From the NCBI RefSeq assembly GCF_017301635.1, contig NZ_CP071091.1, forward strand, positions 10,284,501 to 10,348,500: DNA of 64,000 bases. Direction: 5' to 3'. The DNA comes from Myxococcus landrumus (GTDB lineage Bacteria; Myxococcota; Myxococcia; Myxococcales; Myxococcaceae). Under the pieces are notes generated by a model. It was not told where the DNA came from. It was given only the letters and a program-made list of their open reading frames with translations, and made no database searches. Below, piece by piece: positions 62,501 to 64,000 of the stretch; the stretch's first letter is position 1, and each line of letters starts with the position of its first letter. A program made the translations under genes and the position numbers.

Positions 62501-64000
62501 TTCGCGCTGGGAGAGGTGCTGACGGACACGGTGCTCGCGAGCATCGGACAGGCGGACGTCATCTACTTCCTCGGCATCGACGTGGGGGCCGTGGGGTTGC
62601 TGGACCTGGCCGCGCTCGACGCGGGACAGCGTGCGGGGGCGTTCGCGCTGCTCCAGGTGGGACGTGCGCTCCTCTCGAGCCAGGCGCGCGCGACGCTCAA
62701 GGTGGTGACCCACGACACGGTGGCCATCGATGGAACGGAGACGCTCCGGCCCTTCGGCGCTTCACTGCATGGCCTCACCCACTCGCTCGCGCGAGAGCTC
62801 CGCGCTTGCACGGTGAGGTGCTACGACGTGTCTTCGAGAGAGCTCGCCACGCCTGGAATGGTAGAGGGCCTCTGCGACTGGTTGCGGAGTGACGTCGAGT
62901 CGCGCGCGGGAGACGTCCTCGCGCTGCGTCGTCGCAGGCGGTTCGCTCGGAAGCTGATGCCGCTTCAGTTGGAGGCCTCCGTCCCGTCGCCGTTCCGCGA
63001 GGGCGGCGTCTACCTCATCCTCGGCGGAGGCGGAGGAATCGGGCTCGAGCTGGGGCGGTACCTGACTCGGGAGTCTCACGCGCGGGTCGTCCTGGTGGGA
63101 CGTGGCGAGCCAGGGCCCGAGCAGCAGCGGGCGCTCACGCAGATGGAGGCGCTTGGGGGACAGGCGATGTACCTGCGCGCCGATGGCAGGGACCCGGCGC
63201 GGATGAAGGCCGTGGTGCGCGAGGTCCGGGAGCGCTTCGGAGGGCTTCATGGCGTGTTCCACTCCGCGCTCGTGCTGCGCGACCGTTCGCTGGAGTCCAT
63301 GAGCGAGGAGGACTTCCGGCTCGTGCTGGAGGCGAAGACGGCGACCAGTGTCGCGCTCGTGCAGGCGCTGGAGCAGGAGCCGCTCGACTTTCTGGCCTTC
63401 TTCTCCTCGGCGCTCTCGTTCAGTGGCAATGCGGGACAGACGAACTACGCGGCTGGCTGCACCTTCGAGGATGCGTTCGCCGCCGCCGTCGCCGAGCAGG
63501 TTCCCTTTCCGGTGAAGGTCATCAACTGGGGCTTCTGGGGAACGGTCGGCGTCGTCGCGAAGGAGGCCTACGTCAAGCGGCTGTCCGCCGTCGGGCTGCG
63601 TTCGATGGGGCCGGCGGAGGGCTTCGAGGCGCTTCGACGGGTGTTGGCTTCGCCGCTCTCGCAGGTGGTGGCCATCGACGCGAGCCCGCGCTTCCTGGAG
63701 CAGCTCGGCGTCGAGCCCGGCGCGCGGATCTCCGTGGCGGCGTCGGCGGGGCTGGACGGTGCGGCGCCTCCCCAGGTGGGGCCTCGCGTCGACAAGGACG
63801 TGCAGGACGGCCTGGAGGAGATTGAGCGCATGGCCGCGCGGAGGCTCTCCGCACTCCTGCGCGCGGAAGGGGCGCCTCGGGAGGGCGAAGCGCTCACCGT
63901 GGAGCAACTGGGCCAACGCCTCCGCGTGGTGCCGTCCTACCGGCGCCTGTTGTCGGCGGTGGTCGGCTCCCTGGTTCGCCGAGGTCACCTCGTTGCCCGG
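40598..64000 (+). CDS. Trans-AT NRPS-PKS megasynthase, first 7,801 residues (3' end outside window)
   Basis: One frame runs without a stop from ATG 40598 to the last base. I checked the frame at the formyltransferase, adenylation and all five ketosynthase active sites. Order: formyltransferase, C-terminal half of a condensation domain, N-methyltransferase, glycine adenylation, PCP; KS-DH-KR-ACP; KS-KR-cMT-ACP; KS0-OMT-ACP; KS-ACP; KS-DH-KR-start of cMT. No module has an acyltransferase. Predicted chain: N-formyl-N-methylglycine, extended to an enamide, then a methoxy/C-methyl unit, then a ketone unit, then a reduced or unsaturated C-methyl unit. The architecture suits an N-methyl-N-vinylformamide side chain as in rhizopodin or scytophycin; the product assignment is inference. 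It is translationally coupled to the acyltransferase. The window ends inside module 5, so later modules and release are unseen. Confidence 0.96.
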   Translation, partial: MSAGDGGSSRVELVASARLRCAFVGEGSMLMACAEIARERGHCVAAVMTSSEALRQWARDSGVPVGPLSVEPEWLRAQDIDVLFSVYCFSIIPSALLEVPRRGAINYHDGPLPRYAGFHAATWALLNGEREHGIAWHQMTPEVDAGPLLVTRGFPIGGDETSLSLNLKCYEQGLESFGELLDGLVRGDLSARPQERAATVFHPRRMKPASGCLVDWAWPSERIAAFVRALDFGVAANPLGTPKVVMRGRALGVGEAQLLQTRSGQEAGTVLAWEGARVRVASQGQDLLLGALVDGERGPLTTAQLMALGLEVGARFDRVEPALAEDIARWVPVAARDEAAWRSRRSLQAEPSPETWGPAVVALPESLLALISGLRGRAEADEVVTSAFVSAVMSCERSTQLLMTLRVEGRESLPPVAGLYVREWDLEVAAKDAGPVEVRESLGRALTTARGQWVRFADLRMRYPDLAPRGPTVEVEWGDAPSPHPRSTPRWLLRLTAEGGQLEARGDAGSTSRLVEAWEQALEVLVRRVERTTEHLARWREVYDASYESEPGSDPLFDTACWRDSQGQPIPASDMREWVDATVEGVLALSPRAILEIGCGKGLLLWRLAPHCLSYCGADFSANAVAHVRRHLHRLGADARKVTLDVAPADDLRVLAHRRFDTIILNSVVQYFPSSEYLSRVIEAALELLTPEGFLYLGDVRNLRLLGVQQLAESREGSTPGGQPVPAAERLRRSLEDESELVLDPAFFLSLRRRFPRISGVALTPKRGRAHNELTRYRYDVVLRVGASRSESSAKPVTVVRWDEVGGMPGLLRALSSATGVMGVRDIPNARTQEAARRAALLLEGSGAVASATGVEPEALAALSGPDWTCAVSWHDCGPEGEFDALFARDCSRLELAERASEFLPVKNEAPGMAHEPLRDVASQSFVDRCLPELVREQASLAPEAVAVRARGSVLRYGELVARASRIAAMLRAHGVGPGARVGILLERTPQLIPALLGTLEAGAAYLPLDPTYPRERLEYMLADSGARCVLVDSASAEVRFSAPTLRVDDPGAPVPLSAQEASRGVPQGDWPAYVLYTSGSTGRPKGVEVSHSSLTNLLQSFSRLLKCGPRDCLLAITTVCFDIAGLELFLPLVTGGTVELVPTETAHDGVKLLQALEQGGATLLQATPSTWKMLIEAGWTRRLDLVALCGGEALTRELADALLARVTRLWNVYGPTETTIWSTAGEVRSGTPITLGSPIDRTRCHVLDERGRPVAPLETGELFIGGDGVARGYVNRPELTAERFVPDPFGPRGRVMYRTGDRVCPQVDGSLQYVGRVDAQIKLAGYRIELGEIEAALKKLEAIADAVVVLRRAEGQDDRLIAYVRLSRPRSMEPLAEELRRWLPEYMVPSAFHVLERYPLTLNQKVDRVRLAKDEPAALASELGGAVSAPPAPDASRALGLAEVLRELAQKVVPSAGTIELDRPLGEYGFRSLRFTALAVQIRARLGVELSPTAFYRFTTLQAMAAHLAENPAARVAPRALTQPTAVVAESHHPVAVPGARPARAADAHLAPEVSSRGEDRRVREGEPLAIIGIAGRLPGGADLPAFWDALARGADGVRGMPRERPGAEAFRTTLERSGVEPDFKAGFIDDVDRFDAAFFGISPREAELLDPRQRLLLEAAWHCIEDAGLDPTTLAGSRTGVFVGSAGSEYWEVQCREQQPVDAYTLSGVSETVLTNRLSFFLNLRGPSSPINTACSSSLVALHRARRSMLAGECDLALVGGVNLVLGPLFHVSLARGGYLSPRFQCSTFDRSADGYVRGEGAVMLLLKPLRQAERDGDPIHAIVLGSAENHGGRAQSLTAPDQSAQVELLRAAYRDAAIDPASVSYIETHGTGTVLGDPIEVNALKEAFAGLYAEWAHASVQPVCALGALKSSIGHLEAAAGLAGVAKVVGAMRLGVIPPNLHCAEQNPHVELAGSPFFLATGPVAWRRTDRPLRAGVSSFGFGGSNAHVVLESPPPRPVPVEVSVSGPELWVLSARDPERLRAHAAALLRWWEQGGDERLVDVAYTLQVGRTAMDERLAFVAATREQVVAALRQFLESGAGALLAVGNARSHRGWASLLDGEAGRGFVAEVAASGELARLAQLWVSGVKLDWTALPRSTTPRRVHLPGHAFVPERFWLPVMTRPSRVDFRLSGEDVFFADHVVRGDVVLPAAAMVEMARSAASTVTGQPVTRLGGLVWMRPVRAEGGVAKVAFHFQQEAEAWSFSIQSNGEGGEVVRHAQGRVLPSEPSSTPRRLDLAEIRSRVRPRVSQGELYASLRQYGLELGPAYRPVEEVWASEHEALGVLSLPKGAREQGPGDVLLHPGMIDGALQVALAGFWNHSAKELHLPFTMGEVRLSGRLPARCFVHVTRAASGSGIDLAVADARGDIHLEIRDFFLRPARLEQASAAPRDTVYFTPEWVDAPSSRGDEEPELLLLDSGTERWARLSRQWRGRVVLVEQGPGFQRVARGHYVLCPDEPGDYRSLFQSLAEEGFSPRAVVHAWRGDGGTKGELAAGLYASLFLTQAASAGSSELKLRWLYLHEGEDGLRRPWSGALAGFGKTLSLEHAGASASVVVAPAADLRGPSFIDLVRTELRSEDSEVSYLDGRRQVRVLKELPVGTRRTASPRSGGAYLVTGGAGGLGRLFAQRLAAQGARLVLCGRSPLTEALGSWLSSLTAQGGEALYVEADVTREADVARLVAEAKRRFGGIAGVIHSAGVIRDSRLTRKTVAEVEAVVGPKVTGVTLLDQALRFEPLDVFGVFSSVAGLMGNVGQADYAFANAFLDGFVETREALRARGERSGVTRSLSWPLWREGGMAVDAPTESWFADVLGLRPMATATGLAAFEDALSLATPQLFVAEGNVERIRARFAPTKRVTPVATAPRASSSMSGEQLRPRLTALAAAILKQEPRKLNPERELGEFGFDSLSFTELANRLNSEFGLSLTPALFFEQSTLQKLATHLAPRISTEVAASEAEPPAPPPVPVPAPKVASRPPHAPHDEPIAIVGAAAVFPGSETLSGFWRNLEAGKDLVREIPSERWDWRSARGGDSSVDALRWGAFIEGVDQFDGRFFGISRRECELMDPQQRIFLQTVWRALEDAGWNPASLRGTRTGLFVGVCTSDYAELLAQSGGQVEAHTSTGNARSILPNRISHLLGLRGPSEPIDTACSSSLVAVHRAIQALRGGESDVVIAGGVNLVLSPFFHLSFSAAGMLSTGGRCRTFDHRADGYVRGEGSAAVVLKRLSQAEADGDAIHGLLIGSAVGHAGQANSLTAPNGASQSELLVEAYSRAGVDVRTVGYIEAHGTATRLGDPIEVQALRKAFQELSRDDSSTTPWCGIGSVKSNFGHLEAAAGLAGLLKVVLAMRERTLPPTLHFEKLNPHIDLARSPFFIVERNTPWRVEGDAPRRAGVSSFGFGGVNAHVVVEDHPRSPRQEDAEPQVLVLSARDKERLEVLAGEVAAWLRETPSSEASLADVAYTLQTGRSAMAVRLAVVADERLKAAEALARFSRGEVSERLWFGEVRDDAADSSVRQVERSTMEALSLIAEAWVKGSEVDWATLPRRTTPRRAHLPSYPFARERYWMPRRQESPIMAPPVTQTAEARPLPVASEVKGQTPTLLRSEWIPKPLADAGGTERTSVVGGERAWNSHPKVKDEGRRDGGEPMGRPLATGAGRSLVIMDSGGLELGLSLVRLLGDSALTVHLGSETRAYSDQVWHLSSEEDDGWERLLPRLGTVGHVYFVTGPAASTTAPVVSLLRFVRALTRADAGPVELRVVSTSACSILTGDKVVPGGAALAGFGKAVARETPRIRVATVDVAREDVGPGASAVMREAVARALISEPTSARPRDVALRRHTRFERVLAPLELAPPEQSPFRRGGVYLIVGGAGGIGLALARHLARTSEARLVLLGRRPLDAGLRGVLDELAREGGEALYVEADCSDRARMRSVVGDIKRRFGVLHGVFHSALVLKDRALRDLETRDLLAVLAPKVDGAEAVFEAVRDEPLDFAVAFSSLQSFLGNAGQANYAAACALQDAMAHQFRDRLPLRVINWGYWGSVGAVATPEAQRRMAQLGFGSIEVREGLSALESILSSGEPQVACLVAKPELLRELCSDALSASQPVSRHSRVDFERTLASIRRPSFGSLEEFRQGQVALEEEGARALGAILRQLDILRVVGDLHDKASLAERAGVIAPHRRLLDALIASAVRLGWLQDEGSRLSVVAPPLEESPEDSSRRRQSLARRHPLLSPHLTLLDTAVTAFVSVLRGTQRATDVLFPSGSSALVAPIYSDNPQAQALRMQVAAAVEAYLRASPDTGTEPFRVLEIGAGTGGTSAAVLAALRDSGRAVEFVYTDVSPAFLRHGQERFSKDFPFLRFKPLDVERHPGSQGFERGGFDLVLAANVLHATRSSSESLRHAKWLLKRGGWLLLQELTRAQHFTTLTFGLLDGWWRFQDEQLRLPDSPLLDVAGWRFLLDREGFSACAVVGDDDAEVSSLPERLLLARSNGQVREESSPSIQVQAEPPARPAPRSESPVTSIEPRTRQWLRSLLCEELRLPEGELADDDRFAELGLDSILLQRFNHRLSEGLGPVPRTLPLENDSVARLSAALMASHRDALEKHLGAPPAEVAHVPQEKPEGIAVIGMAGLFPGAKDVDSLWRNLRAGVRAIREVPAERWDWRAFQEKWSLPRWGAFLDDVDHFDPLFFGMTPRAARALTPEERLLLETSWAALEDAGYTAESLREERVGVFIGARPSGYTQRGGGQEAAVDASANGLPCRVSNFFGFTGPSLVVDAACSSSMAALHLAREALRRGECTLALVGGVNLYLHPSQYRRLSELRVVATRPDSELFDGQGDGFTPGEAVAVVLLKPAARAVEDGDNVHGFIRATSLSHKGSASDYFLPSPVTQASNLAGVLREAGVTGETLGVYGAQAQGASLSDITEWRAATRALLETAGAARGFCAYSSVKPYVGHPETASGVLQLISALLQMRHGELLPLHVASKLAPEVDVTASPFFFPAHAMEWPRRHETGVPMPRRACITACGAGGVESFAVLEESMEASSSGISAGPQVMVLSARSEAGLREVAARLSGTVRGGEGRLSLADIAFTLQTGREAFSERWAVVVSSVSEFAKALDAWSEGRPVGVRGSAPRHVSESPLVTRALAAGDLESLASHWVSGQRIDWRQLHRGPVRRVSLPTYPFEQRSCSLEPISLAPAVHGERTAPRSPVSERRSGEGEESARRIGSYYDALFADPTPGEGDEPHLTFAPLLQPPPGFSWLLAYHEPERHPAFRQALRMGQQQAKRLLLDGVDLTRVRKVLDIGCGLGVDLIALMRDLPQAVAHGYNISPGQAQSAAQRVARAGLGSRIEIFNRDSARDPFPSTYDLVVGFEVFPHIQRKQEALDNIVASLAPGGRVLLIDSVASTVPVELPELAMFSSSLTEYAAMLTKAKLKLRRCIDSSREVIHFLDDPNFEQNLARLTREKPEAAAFETLHRSWVHFGKALRRKLFYYMLLELERADSLTDEALYAANLEALRRPTPHVDAVAASSGAGKGEARRRPAPSTDGAAALCDTLLSLAAEVMELGVHELDPDARFVDLGVGSLEGLALVDAINRRMGITLKIQALYDHSSVRELARHVAESFRPAELPQAVAEPRKDSSEDSRIAVIGFAGRFPGARDAEELWELLDAGRSAIREVPAERWDSEHYFDARVGTPNRTNSRWGGFLSDVDCFDPGFFGLSPAEAEVMDPQQRLFLEESWKALEDAGQSPSMLAASRCGVVAGVISNEYGALLPRSAHPERAGQMMLGNATSILAARIAYHLNLRGPALAVDTACSSSLVATHMACGMLQRGEADLMLAGGVTLYLSPQTYVEMSHAGMLSPTGHCRSFDDGADGIVVGEAAAVVVLKRFADAVRDGDRIHGVIRGSGINQDGRTNGITAPSGRAQTALELEVWRRAGIDPRTLDYVEAHGTGTPLGDPIEVEALATALRQHTPDKHFCLLGAVKSNLGHTSAASGLAGLIKILLSLQHERIPATLQVTQPTHHHDWASSPLALARTARPWPREGTRPRRAALSAFGFSGTNCHMVIEEAPPPSSHPMPRREQWLLPLSARSGERLRAMAENLSVWLERRRGVSDASGLLERLAATLQLRRAVMTERLAVMASSLDDARRKLAAFARGELPAQVYRGTAGTPAAQVDAAQRDESEGARWAQLWVTGTEVDWTSFYGQGAPPPVSTPSYPFARERYWLLNKAAFLPSTPAPRVDTQDLVSKQGSVSPLLAEGELRTRTELFLREFVARTLKLAPERIALDQPLDGYGVDSLMVNQLVRDLERRVGPLSKTVLYEHSRLTQLAEHLVNERREVLNQLLTAETAAPPVVTPELVTLISRAPLAREGAWSDRIAIIGVSGRYPGAEDLDQLWDNLKGGVDSITEVPLERWDHRRYDKAYSKWGGFISDPAAFDPLFFQISPREAALIDPQERLFLQEAWHCIEDAGYPRKALAGTRLGVFVGVLYADYQLFGVEEAAAGRAPLISPLSSIANRVSHFLDIRGPSFVVDTMCSSSLTALHLACLSLLSGESEMALVGGVNLSLHPNKYLQICSRGFASTDGRCRSFGAGGDGYVPGEGVGALLLKPLSRALADGDVIHGTILGSAINHGGKTQGYTVPNPRAQGDVIQDALGVAGVPARTISYLEAHGTGTSLGDPIELIGLRRAFRNETADSGFCATGSIKSNIGHLEAAAGVAGLTKVLLQFRHDWLAPSLHSETLNPNLELADSPVRVQRTGEPWRRGETPRRAAVSSFGAGGSNAHVILEEAPEAPSLTPALPEEGLLLVLSARNRERLAATASALHTGLRRLVAEGRAVALRDVAYTLQVGRDAMDVRIAALVHTLDEALETLARVSRGETAGVLWAELSPGATGPSLDEEVLHSRDLTVIAEGFISGAEVPWERLYASPRPRRISLPGYAFARTRYWAPLESMRPVVEAPTRPETGAEPTLLKATEWVVRDHRVNGRAVLPGVAYLDLVARAYQRQRGEGGAVRLADVTWLRPAFVDSELELHVALTPREQRTLFEVRCGAVVHACGEVGALQARAERISVPAVQARCTRDIDTGALRERFSRNGVSYGAAYQGLRELRVGEGVALGRVVLPEEAAVEGERFALHPALLDAALHTVGALAEQADAAPRLPFSVDVVEILRPLPERVLAIARNQGGERYEVTLVDEAGEVLVVLRELNLRPLQPRELDFFFQPRWVALEDERARPVPVSGQRVVLLSGPRAGGLDSALQAAHSGDRLSRFALGEVLTDTVLASIGQADVIYFLGIDVGAVGLLDLAALDAGQRAGAFALLQVGRALLSSQARATLKVVTHDTVAIDGTETLRPFGASLHGLTHSLARELRACTVRCYDVSSRELATPGMVEGLCDWLRSDVESRAGDVLALRRRRRFARKLMPLQLEASVPSPFREGGVYLILGGGGGIGLELGRYLTRESHARVVLVGRGEPGPEQQRALTQMEALGGQAMYLRADGRDPARMKAVVREVRERFGGLHGVFHSALVLRDRSLESMSEEDFRLVLEAKTATSVALVQALEQEPLDFLAFFSSALSFSGNAGQTNYAAGCTFEDAFAAAVAEQVPFPVKVINWGFWGTVGVVAKEAYVKRLSAVGLRSMGPAEGFEALRRVLASPLSQVVAIDASPRFLEQLGVEPGARISVAASAGLDGAAPPQVGPRVDKDVQDGLEEIERMAARRLSALLRAEGAPREGEALTVEQLGQRLRVVPSYRRLLSAVVGSLVRRGHLVAR
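41560..42241 (+). other. PKS domain: truncated condensation-like half (C-terminal lobe only)
   Basis: Residues about 322-548. The pattern VTSAFVSAVMSCERSTQLL ... VAGLYVREWDLEV ... LRLTAEGGQLEARGD follows the C-terminal lobe of a condensation domain. The N-terminal lobe with HHxxxDG is absent, so it cannot condense; it is probably a structural remnant. Confidence 0.6.
42245..43310 (+). other. PKS domain: N-methyltransferase (before the A domain)
   Basis: Residues about 550-905. SAM motif ILEIGCGKGLLL (about 594), then FDTIILNSVVQYFPS and NELTRYRYDVVLRVG, are hallmarks of NRPS N-methyltransferases. The tail segment (VRDIPNAR, GVEPEALAALSG) is that normally found after the embedded methyltransferase. 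Here it lies before adenylation instead of between motifs A8 and A9. Confidence 0.87.
43373..44860 (+). other. PKS domain: adenylation, glycine-specific
   Basis: Residues about 926-1421. A3 YTSGSTGRPKG (about 1077), A5 NVYGPTETT, A7 YRTGDRV, A8 GRVDAQIKLAGYRIELGE, A10 NQKVDRVRL. The pocket read against GrsA is D-I-L-Q-L-G-V-I-W-K, one conservative change from the known glycine code DILQLGLIWK. Confidence 0.92.
44922..45130 (+). other. PKS domain: loading PCP
   Basis: Residues about 1442-1511. Carrier motif YGFRSLRF with Ser1473 as phosphopantetheine site; Arg replaces the usual Asp before Ser. It holds the glycine while it is N-methylated and formylated. Confidence 0.85.
45299..46595 (+). 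other. PKS domain: KS1
   Basis: Residues about 1568-2000. Active Cys at 45806 (NTACSSSL), His at 46211 (ETHGTGTVLGDP) and His at 46349 (KSSIGHLEAAAG). The triad is complete. It accepts the amino-acid starter. Confidence 0.95.
47102..47880 (+). other. PKS domain: DH1
   Basis: Residues about 2169-2428. HxxxGxxxxP motif HVVRGDVVLP with His at 47147; catalytic Asp at 47645 in HPGMIDGALQ. It looks active. In a glycine-started chain this dehydration can give the N-CH=CH enamide (beta,gamma) instead of the usual alpha,beta enoyl. Confidence 0.9.
47910..49250 (+). other. PKS domain: KR1
   Basis: Residues about 2438-2885. Structural subdomain, then cofactor motif TGGAGGLG and Tyr at 48992 in GQADYAFAN. 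The loop HSAGVIRDS keeps the Asp associated with B-type (D-hydroxyl) ketoreductases. Confidence 0.93.
49340..49560 (+). other. PKS domain: ACP1
   Basis: Residues about 2915-2988. FGFDSLSFTEL with Ser at 49439. Confidence 0.95.
49661..50945 (+). other. PKS domain: KS2
   Basis: Residues about 3022-3450. Cys at 50165 (DTACSSSL), His at 50570 (EAHGTATRLGDP), and His in KSNFGHLEAAAG. The triad is complete. Confidence 0.95.
51510..53010 (+). other. PKS domain: KR2
   Basis: Residues about 3638-4138. GGAGGIG cofactor motif and active Tyr in GQANYAAACAL. HSALVLKD keeps the B-type Asp. The module has no DH, so a beta-hydroxyl should remain. Confidence 0.9.
53036..54180 (+). other. PKS domain: C-methyltransferase 2
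   Basis: Residues about 4147-4528. An N-terminal helical part (LEEFRQGQVALEEEG, HRRLLDALIASAVR) is followed by SAM motif VLEIGAGTGGTS and NVLHATRS, typical of alpha-C-methyltransferases in trans-AT systems. Confidence 0.88.
54270..54490 (+). other. PKS domain: ACP2
   Basis: Residues about 4558-4631. ELGLDSILLQRF with Ser at 54368. Confidence 0.93.
54553..55820 (+). other. PKS domain: KS3, non-elongating (KS0)
   Basis: Residues about 4652-5075. Cys at 55031 (DAACSSSM) is kept, but the EAHGTGT motif reads GAQAQGASLSD, with the catalytic His replaced by Gln at 55436. It should pass the chain on without elongating it. Confidence 0.9.
56360..57260 (+). other. PKS domain: O-methyltransferase
   Basis: Residues about 5255-5555. 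SAM motif VLDIGCGLGVDL, then FEVFPHIQRK and LLIDSVAS. It follows a KS0 directly, the standard trans-AT arrangement for methylating the beta-hydroxyl made by the previous module. Confidence 0.85.
57340..57560 (+). other. PKS domain: ACP3
   Basis: Residues about 5581-5655. VDLGVGSLEGLALV with Ser at 57443; Gly replaces the usual Asp before Ser. Confidence 0.88.
57629..58905 (+). other. PKS domain: KS4
   Basis: Residues about 5678-6103. Cys at 58136 (DTACSSSL), EAHGTGTPLGDP, and KSNLGHTSAASG. The triad is complete. Confidence 0.95.
59470..59700 (+). other. PKS domain: ACP4
   Basis: Residues about 6291-6368. GYGVDSLMVNQLV with Ser at 59588. Between KS4 and ACP4 there is only a linker of about 190 residues ending PSYPFARERYW, so the module has no reducing domain. 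Confidence 0.93.
59831..61065 (+). other. PKS domain: KS5
   Basis: Residues about 6412-6823. Cys at 60302 in DTMCSSSL (Met replaces the usual Ala), EAHGTGTSLGDP, and KSNIGHLEAAAG. The triad is complete. Confidence 0.95.
61600..62330 (+). other. PKS domain: DH5
   Basis: Residues about 7001-7244. HRVNGRAVLP with His at 61640; Asp at 62114 in HPALLDAALH. It looks active. Confidence 0.9.
62344..63700 (+). other. PKS domain: KR5
   Basis: Residues about 7250-7701. LGGGGGIGLELG cofactor motif; active Tyr in GQTNYAAGCTF; HSALVLRD keeps the B-type Asp. Confidence 0.92.
63785..64000 (+). other. PKS domain: start of C-methyltransferase 5 (cut by window end)
   Basis: Residues about 7730-7801. DGLEEIERMAARRLSALL and VVPSYRRLLSAVVGSLVRRG match the helical N-terminal part of the methyltransferase in module 2. 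The SAM-binding core lies beyond the window. Confidence 0.7.

Noticed and set aside
40567..63990. Many 60-610 residue open frames on both strands within the PKS (for example 42041-43873, 53339-55639, 57326-59947, 60029-62713 minus; 50164-51150 plus)
   Set aside because: All lie in other frames than the continuous megasynthase and give Arg/Ala/Pro-rich text with no catalytic motifs.

Overview
The window comes from a high-GC myxobacterium, most likely a member of the Myxococcaceae (Myxococcus, Corallococcus or a relative). The evidence is a complete stretch of the Glt gliding-motility locus with the gene order known from Myxococcus xanthus, a family of large TPR, AgmX/PglI and Cys-rich lipoprotein genes typical of the group, and a large trans-AT polyketide system. 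No RNA genes, insertion sequences or CRISPR arrays were found.

Region 1 (2-17790, all + strand) is the gliding locus: the 3' end of gltG/pglI, gltH (outer-membrane barrel), an unnamed RG- and ER-rich helical-repeat protein, the giant TPR gene gltI/agmK (4,091 aa) and gltJ/agmX (zinc ribbon, GYF, TM, TonB-like). Region 2 (18037-22796) holds accessory envelope genes: a Cys-rich lipoprotein, a MORN-repeat secreted protein, a protein with remote RelA/SpoT-synthetase signatures, and an Ig-like lipoprotein on the minus strand. Much of this stretch looks less GC-rich than its surroundings. Region 3 is ffh (23021-24667, minus).

Region 4 (24938-31047, minus) is a five-gene operon. A proline-specific stand-alone adenylation domain, a carrier protein and an acyl-CoA-dehydrogenase-like flavoenzyme form the classic cassette that makes pyrrole-2-carboxyl-carrier protein. 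A condensation-carrier didomain with a damaged HHxxxDG motif and a crotonyl-CoA-reductase-like MDR enzyme follow. Region 5 (31400-37198) encodes an ECF transporter (fused EcfA-EcfA, EcfT, and an MptD-like S component), split by an oppositely oriented gene for a protein with two tandem VWA units and an OmpA domain. Region 6 (37278-39738) has two small very basic proteins and a membrane-anchored UbiB/ABC1-like probable pseudokinase.

Region 7 (39747-64000, running off the end) is a trans-AT PKS. It comprises a discrete malonyl-type acyltransferase and, overlapping it by 4 bases, one uninterrupted reading frame of at least 7,801 codons. Its order is FT - half C - N-MT - A(Gly) - PCP / KS-DH-KR-ACP / KS-KR-cMT-ACP / KS0-OMT-ACP / KS-ACP / KS-DH-KR-cMT... 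. The loading module should make N-formyl-N-methylglycine (formyl-sarcosine), which after the first extension can give the N-methyl-N-vinylformamide terminus of actin-binding macrolides such as rhizopodin (myxobacteria) and scytophycin/tolytoxin (cyanobacteria). I infer that this is a rhizopodin-type or related cluster. The pyrrole operon is not explained by that product and may be a separate pathway or a tailoring branch.
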